Shown here in pieces: positions 1 through 9,347 of a DNA stretch of 27,612 nt. A program made the translations under genes and the position numbers. This DNA comes from Candidatus Lindowiibacteriota bacterium (GTDB lineage: Bacteria > Lindowbacteria > 2-12-FULL-62-27), in the NCBI GenBank assembly GCA_023249255.1, contig JAHFCY010000014.1, positions 1-27,612 of the forward strand. The letters are read 5' to 3'. Every line of letters starts with the position of its first letter. Within the stretch, counting starts at the first letter, position 1. Below the pieces are notes generated by a model that did not search any database, was not told where the DNA came from, and was given only the letters and a program-made list of their open reading frames with translations.

Positions 1-134
1 GTGGCGGTGGTTCTCTTGTACATCTTGACCATCTGCGAACTCATCACGAGAACGGGCGCGGCAACGGTGATGGTAATGGCCACGGCGACCAACAACTCGA
101 CGATGCTCACGCCAGATTGCGAACTCCGCTTCAT
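1..134 (-). CDS. Prepilin with N-terminal methylation motif, PilW-like (partial, runs off left edge)
   Basis: The reverse complement from ATG 134 reads MKRSSQSGVSIVELLVAV and continues with a hydrophobic helix, open to the window edge (44 codons visible). This is a type III (prepilin-peptidase) signal: a short basic leader, Gly before the cleavage site, then V-S-I-V-E with Glu at mature position 5. Such proteins are type IV pilus or type II secretion pseudopilin subunits, processed by PilD at the inner membrane. The start overlaps the stop of the upstream gene as ATGA (131-134), so translation is probably coupled. Third position after a FimT/GspH-like and a PilV-like gene suggests PilW or a GspJ-like minor pilin, but the C-terminal part that would decide is outside the window. 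Confidence 0.8.
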   Translation of the reverse strand, partial: MKRSSQSGVSIVELLVAVAITITVAAPVLVMSSQMVKMYKRTTA

Positions 135-529
135 CGCAGACCCTTCAACATTTCGTAGGTCAGCGTCTTGTCTTTGCCGTAAACTTTGTAATGGACCTTC
201 AGAACCAACCGATCGACATATCCGGCCACCTCCGACGATTTGGCAAGTTCGTAGGTGTATCCGCTGTAATCACCCTCCGTAGTCGCAAATTCGTCGCTTG
301 CATTGAATGACTTGCAACAGGCAACGGTGCTGATGTAGGTCGAGGGAACAGCGTTGTACTCGTCCATTTTGGACTGCGCGAGGATGTTGGCAATCAGGGT
401 TTTTCTCGCATTATCAAGACTTTTGGAGGCGGTCGAGAAGGCGTCCATCACCGCCACCATTCCGATCGACAGGACAAACACCCCCAACATCGCGTCGATC
501 AGGGCGAATCCCTTTTCACGGGCAATCAA
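131..529 (-). CDS. Minor prepilin, PilV-like
   Basis: A 132-residue protein from TTG 529. The leader is M-I-A-R-E-K-G followed by F-A-L-I-D and a 20-residue hydrophobic helix, the class III prepilin pattern. The frame stays open upstream to 616, but those extra residues overlap the preceding gene and would give an atypically long leader. TTG 529 gives a 7-residue leader, with a GGGAG about 13 bases upstream. Mature position 5 is Asp instead of the usual Glu. The soluble part has two Cys (in ACCKS). The gene overlaps the FimT-like gene by 14 bases and the next prepilin by 4, so the three are one operon. It is probably a minor pilin that primes pilus assembly; PilV is assigned from position and size only. 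Confidence 0.75.
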   Translation of the reverse strand: MIAREKGFALIDAMLGVFVLSIGMVAVMDAFSTASKSLDNARKTLIANILAQSKMDEYNAVPSTYISTVACCKSFNASDEFATTEGDYSGYTYELAKSSEVAGYVDRLVLKVHYKVYGKDKTLTYEMLKGLR

Positions 530-1079
530 AGGCCTGGTAACACTCCCGGGTGCGGTTGGTGCTCGTGGTGAGCGTGATTGTTGTGAACTTTGTCGGCGAG
601 GTGGACGTGTATGCATTGGCCGGATTTGTTTTAGATACTGACGCGCACAGGATGAGCGTGCCGCTGCCGGTGGTCGTTGCCGTTCCCGTCGGAAGGAATG
701 TCCAAGTCACCGTGGACGGTCCCGGAATGGTCGTGGTGATATTCATGAATGAACCGTCGATCAAATGATATTCACCGACCAGGATGTCCGTCGCCGGGTC
801 GTCGTAAGTAGCGTTGTCGTTCACATCGACCCATCCGCGGACGTACCGGTTGGTCGAGGTGGTTGTATCAATCAGAAAATAGCATTTATGGGTGGTGTTG
901 CTCCATGCGGCCAGAGATGTCGCCCGTGCGAGCGCGACAACCGCGTGCATAGCGTTTTGATATGCTGTATCGTCCGCTCCGGTCCGTAATTTGGTGGCCG
1001 CACCGCCCACGATGATCCCCATGACCGCGACGACAACCAACATTTCCGTAAGCGAAAACCCGGCATTTCGTTTGTTCAT
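516..1079 (-). CDS. Minor prepilin, FimT/GspH-like
   Basis: A 187-residue protein with leader MNKRNAG and mature start F-S-L-T-E-M followed by a hydrophobic helix of about 20 residues, a textbook prepilin-peptidase site with Glu5. The remainder is Thr/Ser-rich and beta-like, with one Cys mid-way (ILCAS) and others near K-C-Y and the C-terminus (E-C-Y..D-C-P), which fits FimT/FimU or GspH. It is the first gene of the minus-strand prepilin cluster. The Shine-Dalgarno is weak (AGAAGA upstream of ATG 1079). The 175-base gap to the divergent gene at 1255 must hold promoters for both directions. FimT versus GspH cannot be separated here because no pilus ATPase or secretin gene is visible. Confidence 0.8.
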   Translation of the reverse strand: MNKRNAGFSLTEMLVVVAVMGIIVGGAATKLRTGADDTAYQNAMHAVVALARATSLAAWSNTTHKCYFLIDTTTSTNRYVRGWVDVNDNATYDDPATDILVGEYHLIDGSFMNITTTIPGPSTVTWTFLPTGTATTTGSGTLILCASVSKTNPANAYTSTSPTKFTTITLTTSTNRTRECYQAFDCP

Positions 1080-1121
1080 TTGACGGATTCTTCTGCAAAT
1101 CCTGCTCTTCGGCCGCGCTTA

Positions 1122-1137
1122 TGGTAAGAAATTTGCT
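1122..1137 (+). promoter_or_regulatory. Candidate sigma-54 (-24/-12) promoter
   Basis: TGGTAAGAAATTTGCT fits the sigma-54 consensus TGGCACG-N4-TTGCW, with GG at 1123-1124 and GC at 1135-1136 exactly 10 bases apart. The predicted transcript start is near 1148, about 107 bases before the ATG at 1255. The same gene run encodes a sigma-54 activator at 3629, which makes the match more credible. A single match of this kind can occur by chance. Confidence 0.45.
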
Positions 1138-1254
1138 ATATAACCTGTGAATGTGGATGTTACAGCCATTGTCCATTGGGGAGGATGCGTCGGGAGATGT
1201 CAAATTTTTTTTACAAAGTCAATGAAATTTTACTTTTTTGACGGAGAAGCCTGA

Positions 1255-2931
1255 ATGAAAATTTTAACGGCGGTCATGGTGTGTCTTCTGACTCTCGCCG
1301 CGTACTGGCCGGCCCTCCACAACGAATTTGTAATGGACGACACATCCGTCATCGGCGGAAACCAGGATTTTCTGGACGTGCAGAATTATTCCTGGTTTTT
1401 TTCCGCCCGGGGGTATTTCGAAATCTCCCGTGAGGAATCGTACAGGCCAATCGTCACGTTGACCCATATTCTCGACGCCCGGGTATGGCGCGCCCAAGGT
1501 GGCCACATCCTGAATTTGGCGCTTCATGCGGGGATCGGATTCATGCTTGCCGACATCGGGTTCGAGTTGGGCCTTCCCGCCGCCTCAGTCCTCCTCGGGT
1601 CGGCGCTGTTCCTCGTTCATCCGGCGTACAGCGAAACCGTGTATGTGATCACGTATCGGGAGGATCTTCTTTGCGGCTTTTTCTTGCTTGTCGCCTTTCG
1701 CCTGCTTCTCGGAGGATCGGTATGGTGGGCACAGGCGCCTTATTTGATCGCGCTGTTTTCAAAAGAAATAGCGGTCCCGTTGCCGCTCGCTCTCTGGGTT
1801 CTCAATCGAATGAGGCCGGGAACGTTCAACGCCCGGCAACTGACCACGACCTGCGCAATGGCATCCCTCTATATCTATATTCGCTTCTTTGTTTTTCCCT
1901 CACCCAACATGGCTCTGGCGCATCCGACTTTCCTCCACTGGGCGCCGGCCGAGATGCGGATACTCCTGAACTACGCGCGGCTCATCGTCTGGCCGGATAC
2001 GCTTTCGATCGATCATCGCACGAGTCTCTTCAAGACCGCGTCGATCCCGCTGATGATCCTCGCTTCGGCGATCGTTCTGTTTTCGGCATACGGATTGGTT
2101 CTGGCGTGGCGTCGGCGGAGTCTGCACGCGTTTTTTTTCGGATGGGGCCCGGTCATGTCCATCCCCGTCTGGAATTTGATTTCAATCGCAAATGGTTCCG
2201 CCGAACGGTACCTTTATATACCGATGATCTTCCCGAGCCTTGGGATGGCGCACATGGCGAACGTCCATTTGCTTGAAGGAGGCGGTTGGCGGGGCGGATC
2301 AGTCGCCCGGAAGGGTTTGTGGGTTGTCATCATTCTGATCTTGGCGGCCTTGGGAGCACGAACACACGTTCGAGGCTACGACTATCGAAATTACAGGGCG
2401 ATTCTTCAAAAAGAAATCAATATCAATCCGAAATGCGCCATCTGCGCCTACATGCTGTCTTTGGAATACGAAAATTTGAATGACATGCCGACGGCTCGTC
2501 ACTGGGCTGAACGGTCGCTGGAAATCGATCCCGAATTTTATCCTGCGCATCTCCAATTGGCCCGATCGGACATGGCCGCGAACCATCTGGCGGACGCCCG
2601 GAAACATCTCGATTACGTTTTGAAAACCCAGCCGATCGACGCGGATGTGGCGCTTCACGTGGCCTGCTACTACATGAAAATCGGCGACACGCCTTCCGCG
2701 CAGGCTTGGGCGTCCAACGCGGCTTTGACGAAATCGCGCTGGCCCTCGCAGTTAATCTACGACATTCTTCGCGACGTGCGGCAACAGATTCATACGCTGT
2801 CCAAGTCTGACACGGGCGTGCTGAATGAGCCCAAGGTTGCGGGATTCCCCCCGGCTCCGGATGGCCTTCCGTTCCCGCCCGCCCCGGACGCCCGGGCGAC
2901 GCCGGATGCTGAGTCGTCCGATTCCCCTTGA
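1255..2931 (+). CDS. Polytopic membrane glycosyltransferase with C-terminal TPRs (TMTC-like)
   Basis: A 558-residue protein from ATG 1255, preceded by GGAG (1243-1246). It opens with a hydrophobic helix ending in Y-W-P-A-L, then F-V-M-D-D-T-S-V-I. That acidic pair in the first loop is typical of GT-C glycosyltransferases, where it coordinates the metal or lipid-phosphosugar donor. Many membrane helices follow up to about residue 360, including A-E-R-Y-L-Y-I-P, a signature of the TMTC (DUF1736) family. From about residue 385 to 510 come TPR-like helical repeats (CAICAYMLSLEYENL, ARHWAERSLEIDPEFYPAHLQLA). The C-terminus is a Pro/Ala/Asp-rich tail. TMTC proteins are O-mannosyltransferases in animals; bacterial relatives are mostly uncharacterised. 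It is the first gene of a plus-strand run with a lipoprotein, an NtrC regulator and another GT-C enzyme. Glycosylation of envelope or pilus protein is a guess from context. Confidence 0.75.
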   Translation: MKILTAVMVCLLTLAAYWPALHNEFVMDDTSVIGGNQDFLDVQNYSWFFSARGYFEISREESYRPIVTLTHILDARVWRAQGGHILNLALHAGIGFMLADIGFELGLPAASVLLGSALFLVHPAYSETVYVITYREDLLCGFFLLVAFRLLLGGSVWWAQAPYLIALFSKEIAVPLPLALWVLNRMRPGTFNARQLTTTCAMASLYIYIRFFVFPSPNMALAHPTFLHWAPAEMRILLNYARLIVWPDTLSIDHRTSLFKTASIPLMILASAIVLFSAYGLVLAWRRRSLHAFFFGWGPVMSIPVWNLISIANGSAERYLYIPMIFPSLGMAHMANVHLLEGGGWRGGSVARKGLWVVIILILAALGARTHVRGYDYRNYRAILQKEININPKCAICAYMLSLEYENLNDMPTARHWAERSLEIDPEFYPAHLQLARSDMAANHLADARKHLDYVLKTQPIDADVALHVACYYMKIGDTPSAQAWASNAALTKSRWPSQLIYDILRDVRQQIHTLSKSDTGVLNEPKVAGFPPAPDGLPFPPAPDARATPDAESSDSP

Positions 2932-3004
2932 AGATTTTTTATCCGGCGCATATCATTTCAGCGTGAAACAGTTCCTGTATCCTGAACGGCTTTGGCGGAG
3001 CCTC

Positions 3005-3619
3005 GTGATCCGGCGGGGCGCTGCGCTCGGGTTCCTGTTGATTCTCCTCGCTTGCGGGGAGGATCCCAACCGGATTTTGACCCGCGTCAGATATCTCCAG
3101 GGCAAAGAGCAATACAAGGAAGCCCTCGACGCCGCGCTGGCGGGCGCGGACCACACGCGCGGAAAAGACCGCGCGGAAATTCTCCTGAAAGCCGCCGAGA
3201 CGGCTTTCGCCCTGGATGCGAAAACCGGCAAGAAGGGATACGCTCTCCAGGCGATTCAGATTCTGAAAACCGTCATGGACGAAAGAAAAATGATTGATGG
3301 CCGTCCCCAGGATCTGGCGGCGAAAATTTTCGAAGCCCACGGAAAAATCGACAAAGCCTCCAAGTATCTTCTGCTCGCCGAAAAAATGGCCGGACAGGAA
3401 AACAAGGACTTGGCGGGAAATTACCGGATCGACCTCATCCAGTTGTACAGGAAATCAGCCTCACTGCAACAGGCGATCGACGAAGCGAACGTCTTCATGA
3501 GCACATACCCCCGTCACCCCCGCCGGGCCGAACTTGAAACACAGTTGCATCAAATGGAAGCCGAACGGGATGCCGAATGGAACGCCGAGCATTCTTCAGA
3601 TGCAACATCCTCGCGATAA
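3005..3619 (+). CDS. Small lipoprotein with helical (TPR-like) repeats
   Basis: GTG 3005 gives M-I-R-R-G-A-A-L-G-F-L-L-I-L-L-A-C, a compact lipoprotein signal with lipobox L-L-A-C (Cys at about residue 17), preceded by GGAG with 4-base spacing. The frame is open further upstream into the previous gene, so GTG 2963 or an ATG near 2908 cannot be excluded. The mature part (about 190 residues) is alpha-helical, with pairs of amphipathic helices such as YLQGKEQYKEALDAALAGA and AAKIFEAHGKIDKASKYLLLA, resembling TPRs. It is probably anchored in the outer or inner membrane. It lies 9 bases before the NtrC-family gene, so it belongs to the same operon. No specific family was recognised; it could be a pilotin-like or assembly lipoprotein. 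Confidence 0.65.
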   Translation: MIRRGAALGFLLILLACGEDPNRILTRVRYLQGKEQYKEALDAALAGADHTRGKDRAEILLKAAETAFALDAKTGKKGYALQAIQILKTVMDERKMIDGRPQDLAAKIFEAHGKIDKASKYLLLAEKMAGQENKDLAGNYRIDLIQLYRKSASLQQAIDEANVFMSTYPRHPRRAELETQLHQMEAERDAEWNAEHSSDATSSR

Positions 3620-3628
3620 ATCAGCGGC

Positions 3629-4987
<1,359 letters not shown>

Positions 4988-4994
4988 GGCCGTC

Positions 4995-6242
4995 GTGGCC
5001 GCGTGGGCTGTCCGATTGCGAACGCATGCCGTCTTTTTCGTTCTGCCTGGCGTGTATGCCGTCCTCGCGCTGAACAACATCGGATTTCTGGCCGGATTCA
5101 CCGGCGACGAAACCGCGTATCGGACGGCCGCATGGGAAATACTTGGCTCCGGCCCGGCGACAAATCTCGAACATCCGCTCCTGGCCAAAACTCTTCAGGC
5201 CTTCGGCGCCATTTTTGCCGTTTTTTTTCACGCCGATCCGGTTGTCGGCATGCGGATCGTTTCCGTCCTCGCCGGCGCGCTTGCGCTGGCCGCAACGTAC
5301 GCGATCGGCGCGCAGTTCGCCTCTCCCGCGGCCGGTCTTGCGGCGTCTGTCCTGCTTCTCGGCAACACGATGTTCTTTGTCCACGCGCGGCTGATCTCTC
5401 CTGAAATGACCGCCATCGGATTTTTGATGGCCGGCCTCTATTTATTTCTCATCGCCGATGACTCGCTCTCGGGCGCGTTTCTCGGCCTGTCGCTTGCGGC
5501 GAAATGGATCGGCGTGTGGCTTGTGCCCTGGGCGCTCGTTCGGATCGTCCTCGCGCGCGGCTTAAACCCGGCGGCGAAATTTCTCGGATGCTGCATTCTT
5601 CTTTACACCCTCGGCAACGCCGCGTATTTTCGAAATCACACCCTTTCGGAATTTTTCCGCTGGCCTCTCTCCATGTTGAGCTATCACGAAATTCACGCGC
5701 CGAATTCGCCCGAAAACGGATCGCCCGCATGGACGTGGTTTACCGTCCCCCAGCAACTCTATTACGCCCGTCTTCCCTCCAGCCCCGGCTCGGCGGCCCT
5801 CGTGATGAGCGCGATCAATCCGGTCGTGTTCGTTCTCGTTCTGCCCGCGCTGATCGCGGCGTTTTGGCCGGGCGCGCCCCGCCCCCGTCGGCTTCTTGCC
5901 GAAGCCGCGCTGTGCCTGTACGCGCCGTGGCTGTTTGTCGCGCGTCCGACCTATGTGTTCTACGCGCTGACCGTCATTCCGATTCTCGCCGTTCTTGAAG
6001 CGATGCTATTGATGTCTCTCCGGGAACAAGGAAAAATCTCCCGCGCTCTGGCGGTCGTGGCTTTGGGCGTGTCTTTCGCCGCGTTCGTGCCGTTTTATCC
6101 GGCTGCCGTGGGCCGGCCCATCGGCGAATCCCATGAACGCGCCCTGGCCCGTCTGAATTTTTACAGGCGCCCGGTTCATTATTCGATGTTCTGCCAGTCG
6201 TGCAACAAGTTTTTCGGTCCGGCCGACGAGCCGCCAAAATGA
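4995..6242 (+). CDS. ArnT/PMT-like (GT-C) membrane glycosyltransferase
   Basis: A 415-residue polytopic protein starting at GTG 4995, with GAGG five bases upstream and 7 bases after the NtrC stop. After a first hydrophobic helix it has F-T-G-D-E-T-A-Y-R, the Asp-Glu motif in the first periplasmic loop of GT39/GT83-type enzymes that use polyprenyl-phosphate sugars. N-L-E-H-P-L-L-A-K follows, the typical HP motif of PMT/ArnT proteins. Numerous hydrophobic helices extend to about residue 370. The soluble C-terminus holds C-Q-S-C-N, a CxxC pair of unknown use. It should transfer a sugar to protein or lipid at the periplasmic face. It is the second GT-C enzyme of this operon, next to ffh, whose start lies 9 bases downstream. 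Confidence 0.8.
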   Translation: MAAWAVRLRTHAVFFVLPGVYAVLALNNIGFLAGFTGDETAYRTAAWEILGSGPATNLEHPLLAKTLQAFGAIFAVFFHADPVVGMRIVSVLAGALALAATYAIGAQFASPAAGLAASVLLLGNTMFFVHARLISPEMTAIGFLMAGLYLFLIADDSLSGAFLGLSLAAKWIGVWLVPWALVRIVLARGLNPAAKFLGCCILLYTLGNAAYFRNHTLSEFFRWPLSMLSYHEIHAPNSPENGSPAWTWFTVPQQLYYARLPSSPGSAALVMSAINPVVFVLVLPALIAAFWPGAPRPRRLLAEAALCLYAPWLFVARPTYVFYALTVIPILAVLEAMLLMSLREQGKISRALAVVALGVSFAAFVPFYPAAVGRPIGESHERALARLNFYRRPVHYSMFCQSCNKFFGPADEPPK

Positions 6243-6251
6243 GGAGATGTC

Positions 6252-7559
6252 ATGTTTGATGCATTGAACCGGCGCCTCGGCGCGCTGTTTAAAAAAATCC
6301 GGGGACAGGCCCGGCTGACCGAAGCCAACGTCATGGACGCCGTGAAGGAAGTCCGCACGGCGCTTCTCGAAGCCGACGTCAGTCTCGCCGTCGCGCGGGC
6401 GTTCACGGAGGAAATTCGCGTCAAGGCGATGGGGTCGGAGGTTCTCTATTCGATCCGGGCGGCCGACGCGTTCGTCAAAATCGTCCATGACTCGCTTGTG
6501 AAATTTTTGGGCGGCGCCGTCGCCCCGTTTCGGCTTGACCGCCGTCCGTCCGTCATCCTGATGATGGGCCTTCAGGGCAGCGGCAAAACAACGACCGCCG
6601 GGAAACTCGCCGCGTATTTTTCAGCTCAACAAAAATCGTCTCTTCTCACGACGCTCGACCGCAGCCGTCCCGCCGCCGCCGAACAGCTTGAAAAACTCTC
6701 GAAAACCGCCGGCGTGTCATATCTTCGGACGGCCGGCGACGCCGCATCGTCCGCCCGCGCCGCCTACGAGGAAGCCCAGCGGCGCAATATCGCCGTCGTC
6801 GTCCTCGATACGGCCGGCCGCACGGAAGTCGATCCGGCCGTCTTCGCCGAACTTCGCGCCGCCCGCGACGCCGTGCCCGTCGAGAAAAAAATTCTCGTGC
6901 TGGACGCAATGACGGGCCAGGCCGCGGTCAACATTGCCAAAGGATTCGCGGACGAAGTCGGAGTCGACGGCGTGATCCTGACCAAATTCGATTCCGACAC
7001 CCGCGGCGGCGCGGCCCTGTCGGTCTATCATTTGTTGCGCTCGCCGATCGTCTTTGTCGGCGAGGGCGAAACGCTGGACCGGCTTGCGCCGTTTCATCCC
7101 GACCGTATCGCCGGCCGGATCCTCGGCATGGGCGACATCGTGACGCTCGTCGAAAAAGCCGAGCAGGTTGTGAAAGTCGAGGAGGCGGAAAAGGCGGCCA
7201 AACGGATGGCCAGAGGCGAAATGACGTTCGAGGATTTTCTCGACCAGCTTCGCGCCGTCCGCAAGATGGGCCCGCTCGGGGAACTCCTTCAGCATCTGCC
7301 CGGCGGGATGACCGGAAAAATCAAGATAGAGGCGGTGGGAGAGGAAGGCGAAAAAGGATTGAAAAAAATAGAGGCGATCATTCTCTCGATGACCCCGCAG
7401 GAGCGCCGCCGGCCCGACCTGCTCATCCCCTCCCGACGAATTCGCATCGCCAAAGGCAGCGGCGTCCACGTCGAGGAGGTCAACCGCCTCGTCAAGCGGT
7501 TCGAAGATATGAAAAAAATGATGAAAAAAGCCGTAAAATTGGGTATGATGGGCCGTTGA
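6252..7559 (+). CDS. ffh: Signal recognition particle GTPase Ffh
   Basis: A 435-residue SRP54 homologue that binds SRP RNA and signal peptides and targets nascent membrane proteins to FtsY/SecYEG. Order: N-domain helical bundle (1-90); G-domain with P-loop GLQGSGKT (106-113), substrate-sensing TLDRSRPAA, switch DTAGR (186-190) and TKFD (244-247) followed by SDTRGG; then the Met-rich M-domain from about 310 to the end, containing MGPLGELLQHLPG and ending MKKMMKKAVKLGMMGR. The P-loop and switch motifs are intact. The start at ATG 6252 has GAGGAG upstream, overlapping the end of the previous gene, so it is translated within the same operon. It precedes rpsP, a common bacterial order. Confidence 0.97.
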   Translation: MFDALNRRLGALFKKIRGQARLTEANVMDAVKEVRTALLEADVSLAVARAFTEEIRVKAMGSEVLYSIRAADAFVKIVHDSLVKFLGGAVAPFRLDRRPSVILMMGLQGSGKTTTAGKLAAYFSAQQKSSLLTTLDRSRPAAAEQLEKLSKTAGVSYLRTAGDAASSARAAYEEAQRRNIAVVVLDTAGRTEVDPAVFAELRAARDAVPVEKKILVLDAMTGQAAVNIAKGFADEVGVDGVILTKFDSDTRGGAALSVYHLLRSPIVFVGEGETLDRLAPFHPDRIAGRILGMGDIVTLVEKAEQVVKVEEAEKAAKRMARGEMTFEDFLDQLRAVRKMGPLGELLQHLPGGMTGKIKIEAVGEEGEKGLKKIEAIILSMTPQERRRPDLLIPSRRIRIAKGSGVHVEEVNRLVKRFEDMKKMMKKAVKLGMMGR

Positions 7560-7573
7560 AGGCTTAGGTTCAA

Positions 7574-7680
7574 ATGGGATAACCTTTGGCCACTGACAGA
7601 CACGCACCCGCAGTCACAGACTTGCACTTATTTCTGTGATATCTGTGTGTGTCTGTCTGTGTCTGTGTGTGGCTATGGTT
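7574..7680. repeat. Hairpin-forming dispersed repeat, copy A
   Basis: This stretch between ffh and rpsP matches another copy at 15447-15578. Both begin ATGGGAYAACC-YTTGGCCAC followed by CAGACACGCACC and end in a TG/CTG-rich arm closing with GTGTGGC or TCTGTGGC and then GGTT. The two ends are imperfect inverted repeats (AACC..GGCCAC..ACAGACAC against its complement), so a long imperfect hairpin or cruciform is possible. No reading frame runs through it. It is MITE-like or REP-like, but no target-site duplication was identified. Confidence 0.65.
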
Positions 7681-7718
7681 CGTGGTGATGGTTCCCATCA
7701 GTTGACAGGAGGTTTGAC

Positions 7719-7970
7719 ATGGCAGTGACATTGAGGCTTCGGCGGGTGGGCAAGAAGAAACACCCGTTTTATCGGATTGTCGCGGCGGATCACCAGATGC
7801 CGACCGACGGGCGGTTTTTGGAAAATGTCGGCACGTACGATCCGCTGAAACATCCCGCAAAGGTCGACCTGAAAGCCGACCGCGTGAAAGTGTGGCTTGA
7901 CAAGGGCGCGACGCCGTCGGACACCGTCCGCAGCATTTTGCGTCGCCAGGGGTTCTTTAAAAAAGTTTGA
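7719..7970 (+). CDS. rpsP: 30S ribosomal protein S16
   Basis: An 83-residue protein beginning MAVTLRLRRVGKKKHPFYRI, the hallmark N-terminus of bacterial S16, followed by VAADHQMPTDGRFLENVGTYDP and a C-terminus with DTVRSILRRQGFFKK. Length is normal for the family. A strong AGGAGG sits a few bases before ATG 7719. It is a 30S assembly protein binding 16S rRNA. It is followed directly by trmD, with a TTGA start/stop overlap. The KH-domain protein (KhpA) and RimM genes often found here are absent. Confidence 0.97.
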   Translation: MAVTLRLRRVGKKKHPFYRIVAADHQMPTDGRFLENVGTYDPLKHPAKVDLKADRVKVWLDKGATPSDTVRSILRRQGFFKKV

Positions 7971-8713
7971 ACTGGACGGTCCTGACGCTGTTTCCGGGAT
8001 CGTTTCGCGGCGGCGTGCTGGCCGAGAGCATTTTGGGCCGTGCGGTCGAAGCGGGATTGATTTCCGTGACTGCGGTGAACATCCGTGATTTTGCCGACCC
8101 GCCGCACCGTGTCTGCGATGATGCGCCCTATGGCGGCGGTCCCGGCATGGTGATGAAACCGGAACCGATTGTCCGGGCGTTTCGCGCGGAGGTCGAGGGC
8201 AAAGCCGACCGCGTGATCGCGTTGTCGGCGGCAGGCGTTCCGTTCAGCGACCGGATGGCGCGGGACTTGAGCGCACTTGGGCACGTGTGCCTCATCTGCG
8301 GTCATTATGAGGGCATCGACCAGCGCGCGATCGAGGCGGCCGGCGCGCAGGAAGTGTCGATCGGAAATTTTCTGACGTCGGGCGGCGAGACCGCGGCTCT
8401 GGCCGTCATCGACGCGGTGTCGCGGTACGTGCCCGGGGTGATCGGCAAGGAGGAATCGCATTCGGAAGAGTCCTTCACCCTGCCGGCGGGCGTGCTCGAG
8501 TATCCGCACTATACGCGTCCGGCCGATTTTGAAGGCCGGATCGTTCCGGAGGTTCTTCGGGGCGGAGACCACGGCGCGGTGAGGCAGTGGCGTCTTCGCG
8601 AAGCGATCGTTCGGACGGCCCGTCGTCGGCCCGATATTCTGGACGAACAAAAAATATTGCAGTCGGAACTGGCTGACGTGTACGTTCAACTCAGGAAAGA
8701 AGGTGTGGTGTGA
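7967..8713 (+). CDS. trmD: tRNA (guanine-N1)-methyltransferase TrmD
   Basis: A 248-residue SPOUT-class enzyme that uses S-adenosylmethionine to methylate N1 of G37 in tRNAs with G36, preventing frameshifting. The N-terminus [12 protein letters not shown], the [17 protein letters not shown] loop, [12 protein letters not shown] and [20 protein letters not shown] (trefoil-knot cofactor site) match the family. The PHYTRPADF segment near residue 180 is also characteristic. The only start that leaves the N-terminus intact is TTG 7967, overlapping the rpsP stop by four bases (TTGA), so translation is probably coupled to S16. The stop overlaps the start region of rplS. Confidence 0.96.
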   Translation: MNWTVLTLFPGSFRGGVLAESILGRAVEAGLISVTAVNIRDFADPPHRVCDDAPYGGGPGMVMKPEPIVRAFRAEVEGKADRVIALSAAGVPFSDRMARDLSALGHVCLICGHYEGIDQRAIEAAGAQEVSIGNFLTSGGETAALAVIDAVSRYVPGVIGKEESHSEESFTLPAGVLEYPHYTRPADFEGRIVPEVLRGGDHGAVRQWRLREAIVRTARRRPDILDEQKILQSELADVYVQLRKEGVV

Positions 8714-9255
8714 TGATTGACCATCGGCTCGAAGTTTTTGAACATCGGCAATTGAAGAAAAATGTCCCGGAGATTTCGCCCGGAGATACCGTTTCGGTCT
8801 ACGTCAAAGTCATCGAAGGCGGCGAGGAGGGCAAACAGGAAAAAGGCAAACGCGGCAAGAAAGAGGGCGGCAAGGAGGCCAAGGAACGCATCCAGAAATT
8901 CGAAGGCACCGTCATCGCCCTCCACGGCACCGGGATACGCAAAACCATGACCGTCCGGAAAATGTCCTGGGGTGTCGGCGTCGAGCGTGTGTTTCTTCTG
9001 CATTCGCCCAAAGTCGACCGCGTGAAAGTCGAACGGCATGGCAGGGTCCGGCGCGCCAAGTTGTTTTATCTGCGCGGCCGATCGGCCAAGGCCGCCCGGC
9101 TCGCGGAAGTCCAGCGCGGGGATTCGGCGGCTGCGGCGTCGACTGCGTCCGACAAGGCGATATCAAAGTCTGCGGTGGAATCTCCGTCCGCGCCAGCGCC
9201 GGCTGATTCCGCTCCAGCCGCTCCGCCAACATCCCCGGAGACCCGCGCCAAATAG
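8713..9255 (+). CDS. rplS: 50S ribosomal protein L19 with internal insertion and long C-terminal tail
   Basis: The L19 core is clear: [17 protein letters not shown] near the start, then [38 protein letters not shown] and [20 protein letters not shown]19 is usually about 115 residues; this one is 180. Two additions explain the difference. One is a Lys/Gly/Glu-rich insertion at about residues 37-56 ([20 protein letters not shown]) in an early beta-strand loop. The other is an Ala/Pro/Ser-rich tail of about 50 residues after [11 protein letters not shown] 8713 overlaps the trmD stop by one base (TGATG); GTG 8710 is an alternative. L19 lies at the 30S-50S interface. Confidence 0.94.
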   Translation: MIDHRLEVFEHRQLKKNVPEISPGDTVSVYVKVIEGGEEGKQEKGKRGKKEGGKEAKERIQKFEGTVIALHGTGIRKTMTVRKMSWGVGVERVFLLHSPKVDRVKVERHGRVRRAKLFYLRGRSAKAARLAEVQRGDSAAAASTASDKAISKSAVESPSAPAPADSAPAAPPTSPETRAK

Positions 9256-9347
9256 CGGCTAATTCGCCGAAATCTTTTTCATTTGTCCCAAAAGTCGGCA
9301 TTCCGTATCCTATCGGCACGACGGCTGCGGGTAAAATCATCGCGCGT

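Noticed and set aside
1-282. Plus-strand frame open at the left edge
   Set aside because: It is antisense to the two prepilins, whose signal sequences, ATGA overlap and operon order are convincing.
7560-7680. Possible tRNA (GGTTCAAAT resembles a T-arm)
   Set aside because: No acceptor, D or anticodon arm can be formed around it; the stretch is explained by the hairpin repeat.
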